Translations under genes and position numbers: made by a program
Source of the DNA: Streptomyces luomodiensis
GTDB lineage: Bacteria > Actinomycetota > Actinomycetes > Streptomycetales > Streptomycetaceae
NCBI RefSeq assembly: GCF_031679605.1
Contig: NZ_CP117522.1
Span: 5,084,001-5,148,000 of the forward strand
DNA length: 64,000 nucleotides
Direction of reading: 5' to 3'
In this document: piece by piece, positions 49,505-57,311 of the stretch
Layout of the letters: each line of letters opens with the position of its first letter
Position numbering within the stretch: position 1 is the first letter of the stretch
The notes under the pieces: generated by a model
What the model saw: only the letters and a program-made list of their open reading frames with translations
Told to the model about the DNA's origin: nothing
Databases searched by the model: none

Positions 49505-50176
49505 TCATCGCCTCTGGGTCTGTTTGGCCTGCATTCGGGCGACGTACGCCGCCGCCTGGGAGCGGCGTTCCATGCCGAGCTTGGAGAGCAGGCTGGAGAC
49601 GTAGTTCTTGATCGTCTTCTCGGCCAGGTGCAGCCGTTCGCCGATCGCCCGGTTGGTGAGCCCCTCGCCGATCAGCAGCAGGATTCGGCGTTCCTGCTCG
49701 GTGAGGGAGGCGAGCCGGTCGTCCGCCGGTTTGACGGCTGCCTGGCCGCGCAGCCGCTCCAGTACGCGGGCGGTGGCCACCGGGTCGAGCAGGGACCGGC
49801 CCGCGGCCACGTCCCGGACGGCGGCGAGCAGTTCGCCGCCGCGGATGTCCTTCAGGACGTAGCCCGACGCGCCCGCGATGATGGCGTCGAAGAGCGCCTC
49901 GTCGTCGGCGAAGGAGGTGAGCATCATGCAGCGGATGGACTCGTCGCGGGCGCGGATCTCGCGGCAGACCTCGACCCCGCTGCGGTCGGGCAGCCGGATG
50001 TCCAGGACGGCGACGTCGGGGCGGACGGCCGGAATCCGGGCCAGCGCGTCGGCCGCGGTGCCCGCCTCGCCGACCACCTCCATGTCCGGCTCGCTCGCGA
50101 GCAGGTCGCGTACGCCGCGTCGTACGACTTCATGGTCGTCGACCAGGAAAATCCTTATTTTTCCTTCTTCGCGCAC
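49505..50176 (-). CDS. Orphan NarL/DevR-type response regulator
   Basis: 223 residues from the GTG at 50176, giving [26 protein letters not shown]; the frame extends upstream without support. Receiver domain with DD at the start, phospho-acceptor Asp near 58 in AVLDIRLPD, Thr in MMLTSF, and Lys in YVLKDI. LuxR-type helix-turn-helix at about 155-215 ([44 protein letters not shown]). No histidine kinase gene is adjacent. It is divergent from the second bkd operon, which it may control. Confidence 0.9.
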   Translation of the reverse strand: MREEGKIRIFLVDDHEVVRRGVRDLLASEPDMEVVGEAGTAADALARIPAVRPDVAVLDIRLPDRSGVEVCREIRARDESIRCMMLTSFADDEALFDAIIAGASGYVLKDIRGGELLAAVRDVAAGRSLLDPVATARVLERLRGQAAVKPADDRLASLTEQERRILLLIGEGLTNRAIGERLHLAEKTIKNYVSSLLSKLGMERRSQAAAYVARMQAKQTQRR

Positions 50177-50498
50177 GGCTCCAGTCTCACACACGAAGTC
50201 TTCCCGTGCCGTTGTCCAGCGGGATACCGTGCGCTTGTCCGGCGGCCTGCGGGGCTGTGACCAGTGGATGTTTCCCCGGCCACGCGATTTACTTGGAAAT
50301 CCAAGCAAAATTGCAGGTCAGGTGGGGTTTCGCAGACACGCGACGCACTGGGTAACGTGCCTTGTGCAGGGCCAGCCGCCGGGTACCTGTCACGCCCGGT
50401 CTTGCCTCGGCGCACCCACCCCGTGCGCCGTCGCCGAGCGGGCGAGCCGCAACTGGCCGCCGGCGGATCCCGGGGGCCGGACAGACGGAGGAGCACAC
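50177..50498. other. Divergent control region of response regulator and second bkd operon
   Basis: 322 bp without a gene. It holds the palindrome at 50288-50309 in an AT-rich patch (GATTTACTTGG, CAAAATTGC) that probably contains the bkd promoter, and the ribosome-binding site GGAGGAG at 50487-50493. Confidence 0.5.
50288..50309. promoter_or_regulatory. Palindromic operator in second bkd promoter
   Basis: TTTACTTGGA (50288-50297) and TCCAAGCAAA (50300-50309) form 10-bp inverted arms with one mismatch around AA; the core CTTGGA-AA-TCCAAG is perfect. It lies 190 bp upstream of bkdA and about 110 bp from the response-regulator start. Confidence 0.7.
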
Positions 50499-51668
50499 GT
50501 GACCGTGGAGAGCACTGCCGCGCGCAAGCCGCGCCGCAGCGGAGCCAAGCGCAGCACCACCGCGCGGAACGCCAAGAAGCAGCAGCCTGCGGGCCAGACC
50601 GAACTCGTACAGCTGCTGACCCCCGAGGGCGAACGGGTCGAGCACCCGGAGTACTCCATCGACCCGACCCCCGAGGAGCTGCGCGGTCTGTACCGGGACA
50701 TGGTGCTGACGCGGCGGTTCGACGCCGAGGCGACCACCCTCCAGCGCCAGGGCGAACTGGGCCTGTGGGCGTCGCTGCTCGGCCAGGAGGCGGCGCAGAT
50801 CGGCTCCGGCCGGGCGCTGAACGACGCCGACTACGTCTTCCCCACCTACCGCGAGCACGGTGTGGCCTGGTGCCGGGGCGTGGACCCGACCAATCTGCTG
50901 GGGATGTTCCGCGGGGTGAACCACGGCGGCTGGGACCCCAACAGCAACAACTTCCACCTGTACACCATCGTCATCGGCTCCCAGGCGCTGCACGCGACCG
51001 GTTACGCGATGGGCGTGGCCAAGGACGGCGGGGACTCCGCGGTGCTGGCCTACTTCGGTGACGGCGCCTCCAGCCAGGGCGATGTCGCCGAATCGTTCAC
51101 CTTCTCCGCGGTCTACAACGCCCCGGTCGTCTTCTTCTGCCAGAACAACCAGTGGGCCATCTCCGAGCCCACCGAGAAGCAGACCCGGGTCCCGCTCTAC
51201 CAGCGCGCCCAGGGCTTCGGCTTCCCCGGGGTGCGGGTGGACGGCAACGACGTGCTCGCCTGTCTGGCCGTCACCAAGGCCGCGCTGGAGCGGGCGCGCA
51301 CCGGGCAGGGCCCGATGCTCATCGAGGCGTTCACCTACCGCATGGGCGCGCACACCACCTCCGACGACCCGACGCGCTACCGCTCCCCGGAGGAGCGGGA
51401 GCTGTGGGAGACCAAGGACCCGATCCTGCGGCTGCGCACCCTGCTGACCCGCGAGGGCCTGGTCGACGACGCGTACTTCGCCGACCTCGAGCGGGAGAGC
51501 GACGCGCTGGCCAAGCGGGTACGGGACGCCGTACGGGCCATGCCCGACCCCGAAGACATGGCGCTGTTCGAGCACGTCTACGCCGACGGCCACGCGCTCG
51601 TCGACGAGGAGCGGGCGCAGTTCGCCGAGTACCAGGCTTCGTTCGTCACCGCTGAGGAAGGCATCTGA
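50499..51668 (+). CDS. bkdA: Branched-chain 2-oxoacid dehydrogenase E1 alpha (second copy)
   Basis: 389 residues from GTG with GGAGGAG 6 bp upstream. An extended basic N-terminus (KPRRSGAKRSTTARNAKKQQP) precedes the E1 alpha domain with the thiamine-diphosphate motif GDGASSQGDVAESFTFSAVYNAPVVFFCQNNQWAISEP and DPTRYRSPEERELWETKDP. The E1 alpha of the other operon shares the general layout but clearly differs in sequence. Whether it prefers pyruvate or branched 2-oxoacids cannot be told from sequence alone; gene order points to branched-chain. Confidence 0.9.
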   Translation: MTVESTAARKPRRSGAKRSTTARNAKKQQPAGQTELVQLLTPEGERVEHPEYSIDPTPEELRGLYRDMVLTRRFDAEATTLQRQGELGLWASLLGQEAAQIGSGRALNDADYVFPTYREHGVAWCRGVDPTNLLGMFRGVNHGGWDPNSNNFHLYTIVIGSQALHATGYAMGVAKDGGDSAVLAYFGDGASSQGDVAESFTFSAVYNAPVVFFCQNNQWAISEPTEKQTRVPLYQRAQGFGFPGVRVDGNDVLACLAVTKAALERARTGQGPMLIEAFTYRMGAHTTSDDPTRYRSPEERELWETKDPILRLRTLLTREGLVDDAYFADLERESDALAKRVRDAVRAMPDPEDMALFEHVYADGHALVDEERAQFAEYQASFVTAEEGI

Positions 51669-51669
51669 C

Positions 51670-52650
51670 ATGGCCGCCGAGAAGATGTCGCTCTCCAAGG
51701 CGATCAACGCGTCGCTGCGCACGGCGCTCGAGGCCGACCCCAAGGTCCTGATCATGGGCGAGGACGTCGGCAAGCTCGGGGGCGTCTTCCGGGTCACCGA
51801 CGGGCTGCAGAAGGACTTCGGCGAGGACCGGGTCATCGACACCCCGCTCGCCGAGTCCGGCATCGTGGGCACCGCGATCGGGCTCGCGCTGCGCGGCTAC
51901 CGCCCGGTGGTGGAGATCCAGTTCGACGGTTTCGTCTTCCCCGCCTACGACCAGATCGTCACCCAGCTCGCCAAGATGCACGCGCGGTCGCTCGGCAAGG
52001 TCAAGCTGCCGGTCGTGGTCCGCATTCCGTACGGCGGCGGCATCGGCGCGGTGGAGCACCACAGCGAGTCGCCGGAGGCGCTGTTCGCGCATGTGGCGGG
52101 GTTGAAGGTGGTCTCGCCCGCCAATGCCTCCGACGCCTACTGGATGCTCCAGCAGGCCATCGGCAGCGACGACCCGGTCATCTACTTCGAGCCCAAGCGC
52201 CGCTACCACGACAAGTCCGAGGTCGACACCTCCGCGATCCCCGGTCCGCTGCACTCCGCCCGGGTGGTGCGGCCGGGAACGGACCTGACCCTGGCGGCCT
52301 ACGGCCCGATGGTCAAGGTCTGTATGGACGCCGCCGCGGCGGCCGCCGAGGAGGGCACGTCGCTGGAGGTCGTGGACCTGCGCTCGATCTCGCCGCTGGA
52401 CTTCGACACGATCCAGGGGTCCGTGGAGCGGACGGGCCGGCTGGTCGTCGTCCACGAGGCACCGGTGTTCCTGGGCACCGGGGCGGAGATCGCCGCACGC
52501 ATCACCGAGAGGTGCTTCTATCACCTCCAGGCCCCGGTGCTGCGGGTCGGCGGCTACCACTCGCCGTACCCGCCGTCACGGCTCGAGGACGAGTACCTTC
52601 CGGGGCTGGACCGGGTGCTCGACGCCGTAGACCGTGCGTTGGCGTACTGA
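51670..52650 (+). CDS. bkdB: Branched-chain 2-oxoacid dehydrogenase E1 beta (second copy)
   Basis: 326 residues; ATG one base after the bkdA stop. LSKAINASLRTALEADPKVLIMGEDVGKLGGVFRVTDGLQKDFGEDRV, GTAIGLALRGYRPVVEIQFDGFVFPAYDQIV, and C-terminal LEVVDLRSISPLDFDTI and VVHEAPVFLGTGAEIAARITERCFYH. It pairs with the adjacent E1 alpha. It is more canonical than the first copy, which has a longer N- and C-terminus. Confidence 0.93.
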   Translation: MAAEKMSLSKAINASLRTALEADPKVLIMGEDVGKLGGVFRVTDGLQKDFGEDRVIDTPLAESGIVGTAIGLALRGYRPVVEIQFDGFVFPAYDQIVTQLAKMHARSLGKVKLPVVVRIPYGGGIGAVEHHSESPEALFAHVAGLKVVSPANASDAYWMLQQAIGSDDPVIYFEPKRRYHDKSEVDTSAIPGPLHSARVVRPGTDLTLAAYGPMVKVCMDAAAAAAEEGTSLEVVDLRSISPLDFDTIQGSVERTGRLVVVHEAPVFLGTGAEIAARITERCFYHLQAPVLRVGGYHSPYPPSRLEDEYLPGLDRVLDAVDRALAY

Positions 52651-52672
52651 AGGGCTTGAGGAGATCGTGACG

Positions 52673-54094
52673 ATGACCGCAGTCGAACAGCGCTTCCGTG
52701 AGTTCAAGATGCCCGACGTGGGCGAGGGGCTGACCGAGGCCGAGATCCTCAAGTGGTTCGTGGCGCCGGGCGACACGGTGACCGACGGCCAGGTGGTGTG
52801 CGAGGTCGAGACCGCCAAGGCCGCCGTCGAGCTGCCCATCCCGTTCGACGGAGTGGTGCACGAGCTGCGCTTCGACGAGGGCACCACCGTGGACGTGGGC
52901 ACGCCGATCATCTCGGTGGACACCGACCCCGGTGCGGGGGACGCGGCGCCCCAGGCGGCTCCCGCCGCCGAGGAGTCCGCCGCCGAGAAGCCCGCCGCCG
53001 AGAAGCCGGCGGAGAAGGAGGGCCGCCAGGCCAATCTGGTCGGCTACGGGGCGGCGCCCGCCTCCACCAAGCGCCGTCCGCGCAAGCCGCTGCCGGGCCG
53101 GCAGCGGCCCGACGCGGCGAAGCCCGCCCCGGCCCCGGCCGAGGCGGCACCGGCCGCCCCCGCGCCCGCCCGCCCCGCGGCCGCGCCCGAGCTGAACGGC
53201 AGCGCCCGGACCACCCGGCCGCTGGCCAAGCCCCCGGTCCGCAAGCTCGCCAAGGACCTGGGCATCGACCTGGAGACGGTCACCCCGAGCGGGCCGGACG
53301 GGATCATCACCCGCGAGGACGTCCACGCGGCCGCCGAGGCCCTCAGGGCGGTCCAGGAGGCGCCCGTGGCGGCCCCGTCCGCGGCCGCCGAGGGCCGGGA
53401 GCGGCGGGTGCCCGTGAAGGGCGTACGGAAGGCCACCGCGCAGGCGATGGTCAACAGCGCCTTCACCGCCCCGCACGTGACCGAGTTCGTGACGGTCGAC
53501 GTCACCCGCACCATGAAGCTCGTCGCCGACCTCAAACAGGACCCGGAGATGGCCGGGCTGCGGGTCAACCCGCTGCTGCTGGTCGCCAAGGCCCTGCTGG
53601 TGGCCATCCGGCGCAACCCGGACATCAACGCCACCTGGGACGAGGACAACCAGGAGATCGTCTACAAGGACTACGTCAATCTGGGCATCGCGGCGGCCAC
53701 GCCGCGCGGGCTGATCGTCCCCAACATCAAGGACGCGCACGCCAAGACCCTGCCCGAACTGGCGTCCGCCCTGGGCGAGCTGGTCACCACCGCCCGTGAG
53801 GGCAAGACCAGCCCGGCCGCGATGTCCGGCGGCACGGTCACCATCACCAACGTGGGCGTCTTCGGTGTCGACACCGGCACCCCGATCCTCAACCCCGGCG
53901 AGTCCGCGATCCTCGCCTTCGGCGCCATCAAGCTCCAGCCGTGGGTCCACAAGGGCGAGGTCAAGCCGCGCCAGGTGACCACCCTCGCGCTCTCCTTCGA
54001 CCACCGGCTGGTCGACGGTGAGCTGGGCTCCAAGGTGCTCGCGGACGTCGCGGCGATCCTGGAACGCCCCAAGCGCCTGCTCACCTGGGCCTAG
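52673..54094 (+). CDS. bkdC: Dihydrolipoamide acyltransferase E2 (second copy)
   Basis: 473 residues from the ATG at 52673; a GTG two codons earlier (52667) is possible after GAGGAG. One lipoyl domain with Lys 49 in ETAKAAV, an Ala/Pro/Glu-rich linker (EEKPAAEKPAEKEG-like), a peripheral-subunit-binding domain at about 195-230 (PPVRKLAKDLGIDLETVTPSGPDG), and a catalytic domain with His 444 and Asp 448 in FDHRLVDG. It completes the operon without an E3 gene. The 3' end shows short repeats of CACCTGG. Confidence 0.93.
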   Translation: MTAVEQRFREFKMPDVGEGLTEAEILKWFVAPGDTVTDGQVVCEVETAKAAVELPIPFDGVVHELRFDEGTTVDVGTPIISVDTDPGAGDAAPQAAPAAEESAAEKPAAEKPAEKEGRQANLVGYGAAPASTKRRPRKPLPGRQRPDAAKPAPAPAEAAPAAPAPARPAAAPELNGSARTTRPLAKPPVRKLAKDLGIDLETVTPSGPDGIITREDVHAAAEALRAVQEAPVAAPSAAAEGRERRVPVKGVRKATAQAMVNSAFTAPHVTEFVTVDVTRTMKLVADLKQDPEMAGLRVNPLLLVAKALLVAIRRNPDINATWDEDNQEIVYKDYVNLGIAAATPRGLIVPNIKDAHAKTLPELASALGELVTTAREGKTSPAAMSGGTVTITNVGVFGVDTGTPILNPGESAILAFGAIKLQPWVHKGEVKPRQVTTLALSFDHRLVDGELGSKVLADVAAILERPKRLLTWA

Positions 54095-54201
54095 TCGCGC
54101 CAGCCCCGATCACCTGGCCCTGATCACCTCCGGGCCGTCCTCCGTCCCTCGTCCCCCGTCCGTATCGCGGACGGGGGACGAGTGCGCATGCATCTTGTAT
54201 C

Positions 54202-54207
54202 TATGAT
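54202..54207 (+). promoter_or_regulatory. -10 element for a possibly leaderless gntR mRNA
   Basis: TATGAT lies 9 bp before the ATG at 54217. No Shine-Dalgarno sequence precedes that ATG. With a usual -10 to start distance, transcription would begin at or next to the A of ATG. No matching -35 is visible. Confidence 0.55.
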
Positions 54208-54216
54208 GTGCTCATC

Positions 54217-54876
54217 ATGAGTCCCGCTGATACGGCCACCAAGCCGCCGCCCGCCGCCGAACGCGTCTACCACCACGTCAAACAAGCCGTCCTCGACCGC
54301 CGCTACGAGGGCGGCACACTTCTGAGCGAAGGCGAACTCGCGGATGCCGTCGGGGTCTCCCGTACGCCCGTCCGGGAGGCCCTGCTGCGCCTGGAGGCCG
54401 AGGGGCTGCTCAAGCTCTATCCGAAGAAGGGCGCCCTGGTCCTGCCCGTCTCCGCGCAGGAGATCGCGGACGTGGTCGAGACCCGGCTGCTGGTGGAGCA
54501 GCACGCGGTCGCCAAGGTGGTACCGGCCGGGGAGAAGCTGCTGGGGCGGCTCGAGGAGCTGCTGGAGGAGCAGAAGGTGCACGCCGCGGCCGGGGATCTG
54601 GCCGCGTTCGCGGTCGCCGACCGCTGCTTCCACGCGGCGATCGTCCGGGCGGCCGGAAACGGCATCCTGGCGCAGCTCTACGACCAGTTGCGGGACCGTC
54701 AGCTGCGGATGGGCGTGGCCACGATGAACGCCGAGCCCGACCGCATCGCCAAGAACATCACCGAGCACACCGAGATCCTCCAGGCCCTGCGCGCCGGGGA
54801 CGCCGCTTTCGTGTCCGGTCTGGTGCAGCGTCACATCAGCTGGGTGAACAATCTCGCCCGGGGTGAGGTGCGATGA
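54217..54876 (+). CDS. GntR-family (FadR/FCD subfamily) regulator
   Basis: 219 residues from the ATG at 54217; a GTG three codons upstream is less likely. Winged helix-turn-helix (LLSEGELADAVGVSRTPVREALLRLEAEGLLKLYPKKGALV) and an all-helical FCD ligand domain (VVETRLLVEQHAVAKV, DRCFHAAIVRAAGN, HTEILQALRAGD). The metal-binding Asp and His residues of FCD domains are in place. It overlaps the MFS gene start (ATGA), so it probably controls its own operon and transporter. Confidence 0.9.
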   Translation: MSPADTATKPPPAAERVYHHVKQAVLDRRYEGGTLLSEGELADAVGVSRTPVREALLRLEAEGLLKLYPKKGALVLPVSAQEIADVVETRLLVEQHAVAKVVPAGEKLLGRLEELLEEQKVHAAAGDLAAFAVADRCFHAAIVRAAGNGILAQLYDQLRDRQLRMGVATMNAEPDRIAKNITEHTEILQALRAGDAAFVSGLVQRHISWVNNLARGEVR

Positions 54877-56168
54877 CCTCGGCTCACCTGCCCGGGGACC
54901 CGCCCGGCGGCCGTCGTGCCGTCGCCGTATGGGGCCTGGGCGTCGCCGTCTACTTCGTCGCCATCACCTATCGCACCAGCCTCGGTGTCGCCGGTATCGA
55001 CGCCGCCGAGCGCTTCCACATCAACGCCTCGGCGCTGTCGACCTTCTCCATCCTCCAGGTGCTGGTCTACGCCGGGATGCAGATACCGGTCGGGCTCATG
55101 GTCGACCGTCTCGGCACCCGTAAGGTGCTCATGCTCGGCGTGCTGCTCTTCACCGTGGGGCAGTCCGGCTTCGCTTTCTCCCACTCCTACGCCATGGCGC
55201 TGGCCTCCCGGGCGCTGCTCGGCTGCGGTGACGCCATGACCTTCATCAGCGTGCTGCGGCTCGGCTCGCGCTGGTTCCCGGCCCGCCGGGGCCCGCTCAT
55301 CGCGCAGGTCGCCGCGCTCTTCGGCATGGCGGGCAACCTGGTCTCCACGCTGGTGATCGCCCGGACGCTGCACAGCGCCGGCTGGACCACGACCTTCGCG
55401 GGCAGCGCGGTCGGCGGTGTGGCCGTCTTCGTCCTGGTGCTGTTCTTCCTCAAGGACCACCCGGAGGGCTTCGAGCCCGGCCCCGGCCCCCGTATGGCGG
55501 GCGGCTTCGTCCGCCGGCAGATCGTGGCCACCTGGCGCGAGCCCGGCACCCGGCTGGGCATGTGGGTGCACTTCACCACCCAGTTCCCGGCGATGGTCTT
55601 CCTGCTGCTGTGGGGGATGCCGTTCCTGGTCGAGGCGGAGGGGCTGTCCCGCGCGACCGCGGGCCGGCTGCTGACCCTCGTGGTGCTGTCCAACATGGCG
55701 GTCGGCCTGATCTACGGGCAGGTCATCGCCCGGCACCACGCCGCCCGCGCCCCGCTGGCCCTCGGCACGGTCGGCGCCACCGCGCTGCTGTGGGGGGCCG
55801 TGCTGGCCTGGCCGTCCGACCACGCGCCGCTGTGGCTGCTGGTGGTCCTGTGCGTCGTGCTCGGTGCCTGCGGCCCCGCGTCGATGATCGGCTTCGACTT
55901 CGCCCGGCCGGCCAATCCGCCCGAGCGGAGCGGCACCGCCTCCGGGATCGTCAACATGGGCGGCTTCACGGCCACGATGACCACGCTGCTGGCCGTCGGC
56001 GTCCTGCTGGACCTGACCGGCGACGACTTCCGGATCGCGTTCGCCTCGGTGTTCGTGCTCCAGGCGCTCGGCGTCACCCAGATCCTGCGGCTGCGCGGAC
56101 GTGCGCACCGCCGCGAGCGCGAGCGCGTGGTCGCGAGCCGCGTCGAGGCGGTGCACGTACCGGCGTGA
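54873..56168 (+). CDS. Major facilitator superfamily transporter
   Basis: 431 residues with about twelve TM helices. Motif A-like loop GLMVDRLGTRKVLMLG between helices 2 and 3, central cytoplasmic loop with FLKDHPEGFEPGPGPRM, and FDFARPANPPERSGTASGIVNMGGF near helix 10. Likely exporter or anion/sugar-acid importer; the substrate cannot be assigned. It is coupled to the GntR gene. Its stop lies at the start of a 42-bp repeat. Confidence 0.9.
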   Translation: MTSAHLPGDPPGGRRAVAVWGLGVAVYFVAITYRTSLGVAGIDAAERFHINASALSTFSILQVLVYAGMQIPVGLMVDRLGTRKVLMLGVLLFTVGQSGFAFSHSYAMALASRALLGCGDAMTFISVLRLGSRWFPARRGPLIAQVAALFGMAGNLVSTLVIARTLHSAGWTTTFAGSAVGGVAVFVLVLFFLKDHPEGFEPGPGPRMAGGFVRRQIVATWREPGTRLGMWVHFTTQFPAMVFLLLWGMPFLVEAEGLSRATAGRLLTLVVLSNMAVGLIYGQVIARHHAARAPLALGTVGATALLWGAVLAWPSDHAPLWLLVVLCVVLGACGPASMIGFDFARPANPPERSGTASGIVNMGGFTATMTTLLAVGVLLDLTGDDFRIAFASVFVLQALGVTQILRLRGRAHRRERERVVASRVEAVHVPA

Positions 56169-56250
56169 CCCGCCAGGGGCTACGGCACGCCCCAGGGCGC
56201 TGCGGTGTGACCCGCCAGGGGCCACGGCGCCCCCAGGGCGCTACGGCGTG
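56165..56250. repeat. 41-42 bp tandem repeat over two convergent stop codons
   Basis: Units begin GTGACC(CGCCAGGGG) at 56165 and 56207, with a partial third at 56248. The first unit includes the MFS TGA; the end of the second (CTACGGC) supplies the TAG of the convergent gene at 56241-56243. Units are about 90% identical. Confidence 0.85.
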
Positions 56251-57065
56251 ACCGCGAAGTGCCCGAGGATGGTCTCGGCCAGCGGCAGATCGCCCTCGAT
56301 CTTCAGCCGCTCCGAGACCGCCTCGGGCCGCACCCGCCCGCAGGCCAGCCGGACGTAGGTCTCCCAGTCCAGGGTGAGGGTGACCGTCGGCCCGAGCGAG
56401 ACGCTGCCGTCGATGGTGCCCCTGCCGTGCGCGTCGACCCGGACCGTCCGCATGAACTCCAGCGGGCCGCTCACATCGAAGACGACGGCGGAGTGGGGCG
56501 GTGCGCCCGCGTCCTTGGCGACCACCTTCGGCAGCGCCGCCAGCAGCAGGTCACGGGTGATCGAGGCACCCGGGGAGTCCAGGTTGCCGGGCTTGTTCAG
56601 GGCCCGGCGCAGATCCTGTTCGTGCACCCAGATGTCGAAGGCCCGCCGGGTCAGGGCCTCCTCCAGGGTCACCTCGGTGCCGCCGGGCCAGCGCACCATG
56701 GCGTCCGGGGCGCGCTTCTCGTTCCGCAGCTGACGGTTCCGCCGGATGACGGTGTACTCCAGTTCGGAGGTCATCTCGGGCGCGGTGTGGCAGCGCCGGA
56801 CGTCGACCTGGACCTCCATGTACCGCGACAGCTCGCTGGTGACGTGGAACAGATCGCGCGGCAGGGAGTGGATGGGGCGGGGGTCGCCGAGCATCTCGCA
56901 TTCGAGTCCGATCACATGCGAGACGACGTCCCGCACCGACCATCCCGGGCACTCGGTGGCGCGGTTCCACTCACTCTCCGGGAGTGGATTGACCAACTCC
57001 GATATCGCGTCGATGGAGTGGGTCCAGGCGTCGATGGAGTTCTGAAGGCTGGGATGGACGGTCAC
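56241..57065 (-). CDS. Mycothiol-dependent maleylpyruvate isomerase-family protein
   Basis: 274 residues; GTG start. N-terminal DinB-like four-helix domain (WTHSIDAISELVNPLPESEWNRATECPGWSVRDVVSHVIGLE) with the His of the SHV motif used for metal binding, and a helix with HEQDLRRAL. A C-terminal sterol-carrier-like domain follows (DWETYVRLACGRVRP). The family uses mycothiol and metal for isomerase or transferase chemistry. The real substrate is unknown. Confidence 0.88.
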   Translation of the reverse strand: MTVHPSLQNSIDAWTHSIDAISELVNPLPESEWNRATECPGWSVRDVVSHVIGLECEMLGDPRPIHSLPRDLFHVTSELSRYMEVQVDVRRCHTAPEMTSELEYTVIRRNRQLRNEKRAPDAMVRWPGGTEVTLEEALTRRAFDIWVHEQDLRRALNKPGNLDSPGASITRDLLLAALPKVVAKDAGAPPHSAVVFDVSGPLEFMRTVRVDAHGRGTIDGSVSLGPTVTLTLDWETYVRLACGRVRPEAVSERLKIEGDLPLAETILGHFAVTP

Positions 57066-57311
57066 GGGACCCCTCGGGCGGTTGGTACGCGGGCTGGGTG
57101 CTGGTGTGTGCGTTCAAGTTACGCTGCCCACGAGCGCACGGGCAGTGCTTTCGGGTCTGATCGTAGGCCCGGAACGGCGGCCGACGGCCTCCCGCGATGG
57201 TAGTGTGCCGCCCGCTCCGCCCTTATGTCCGGACAGAATCGGGCGCATCGGGCGAAAGCTGTTCAGGGGGCGGGGGGAATGACATGACCGGAACTGATGT
57301 TTGATGGGGGT

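Noticed and set aside
48709..49611. Several 230-300 codon frames on both strands in the repeat block
   Set aside because: Frames coexist in all registers, none has a ribosome-binding site or recognisable domain, and the composition follows the DNA repeats.
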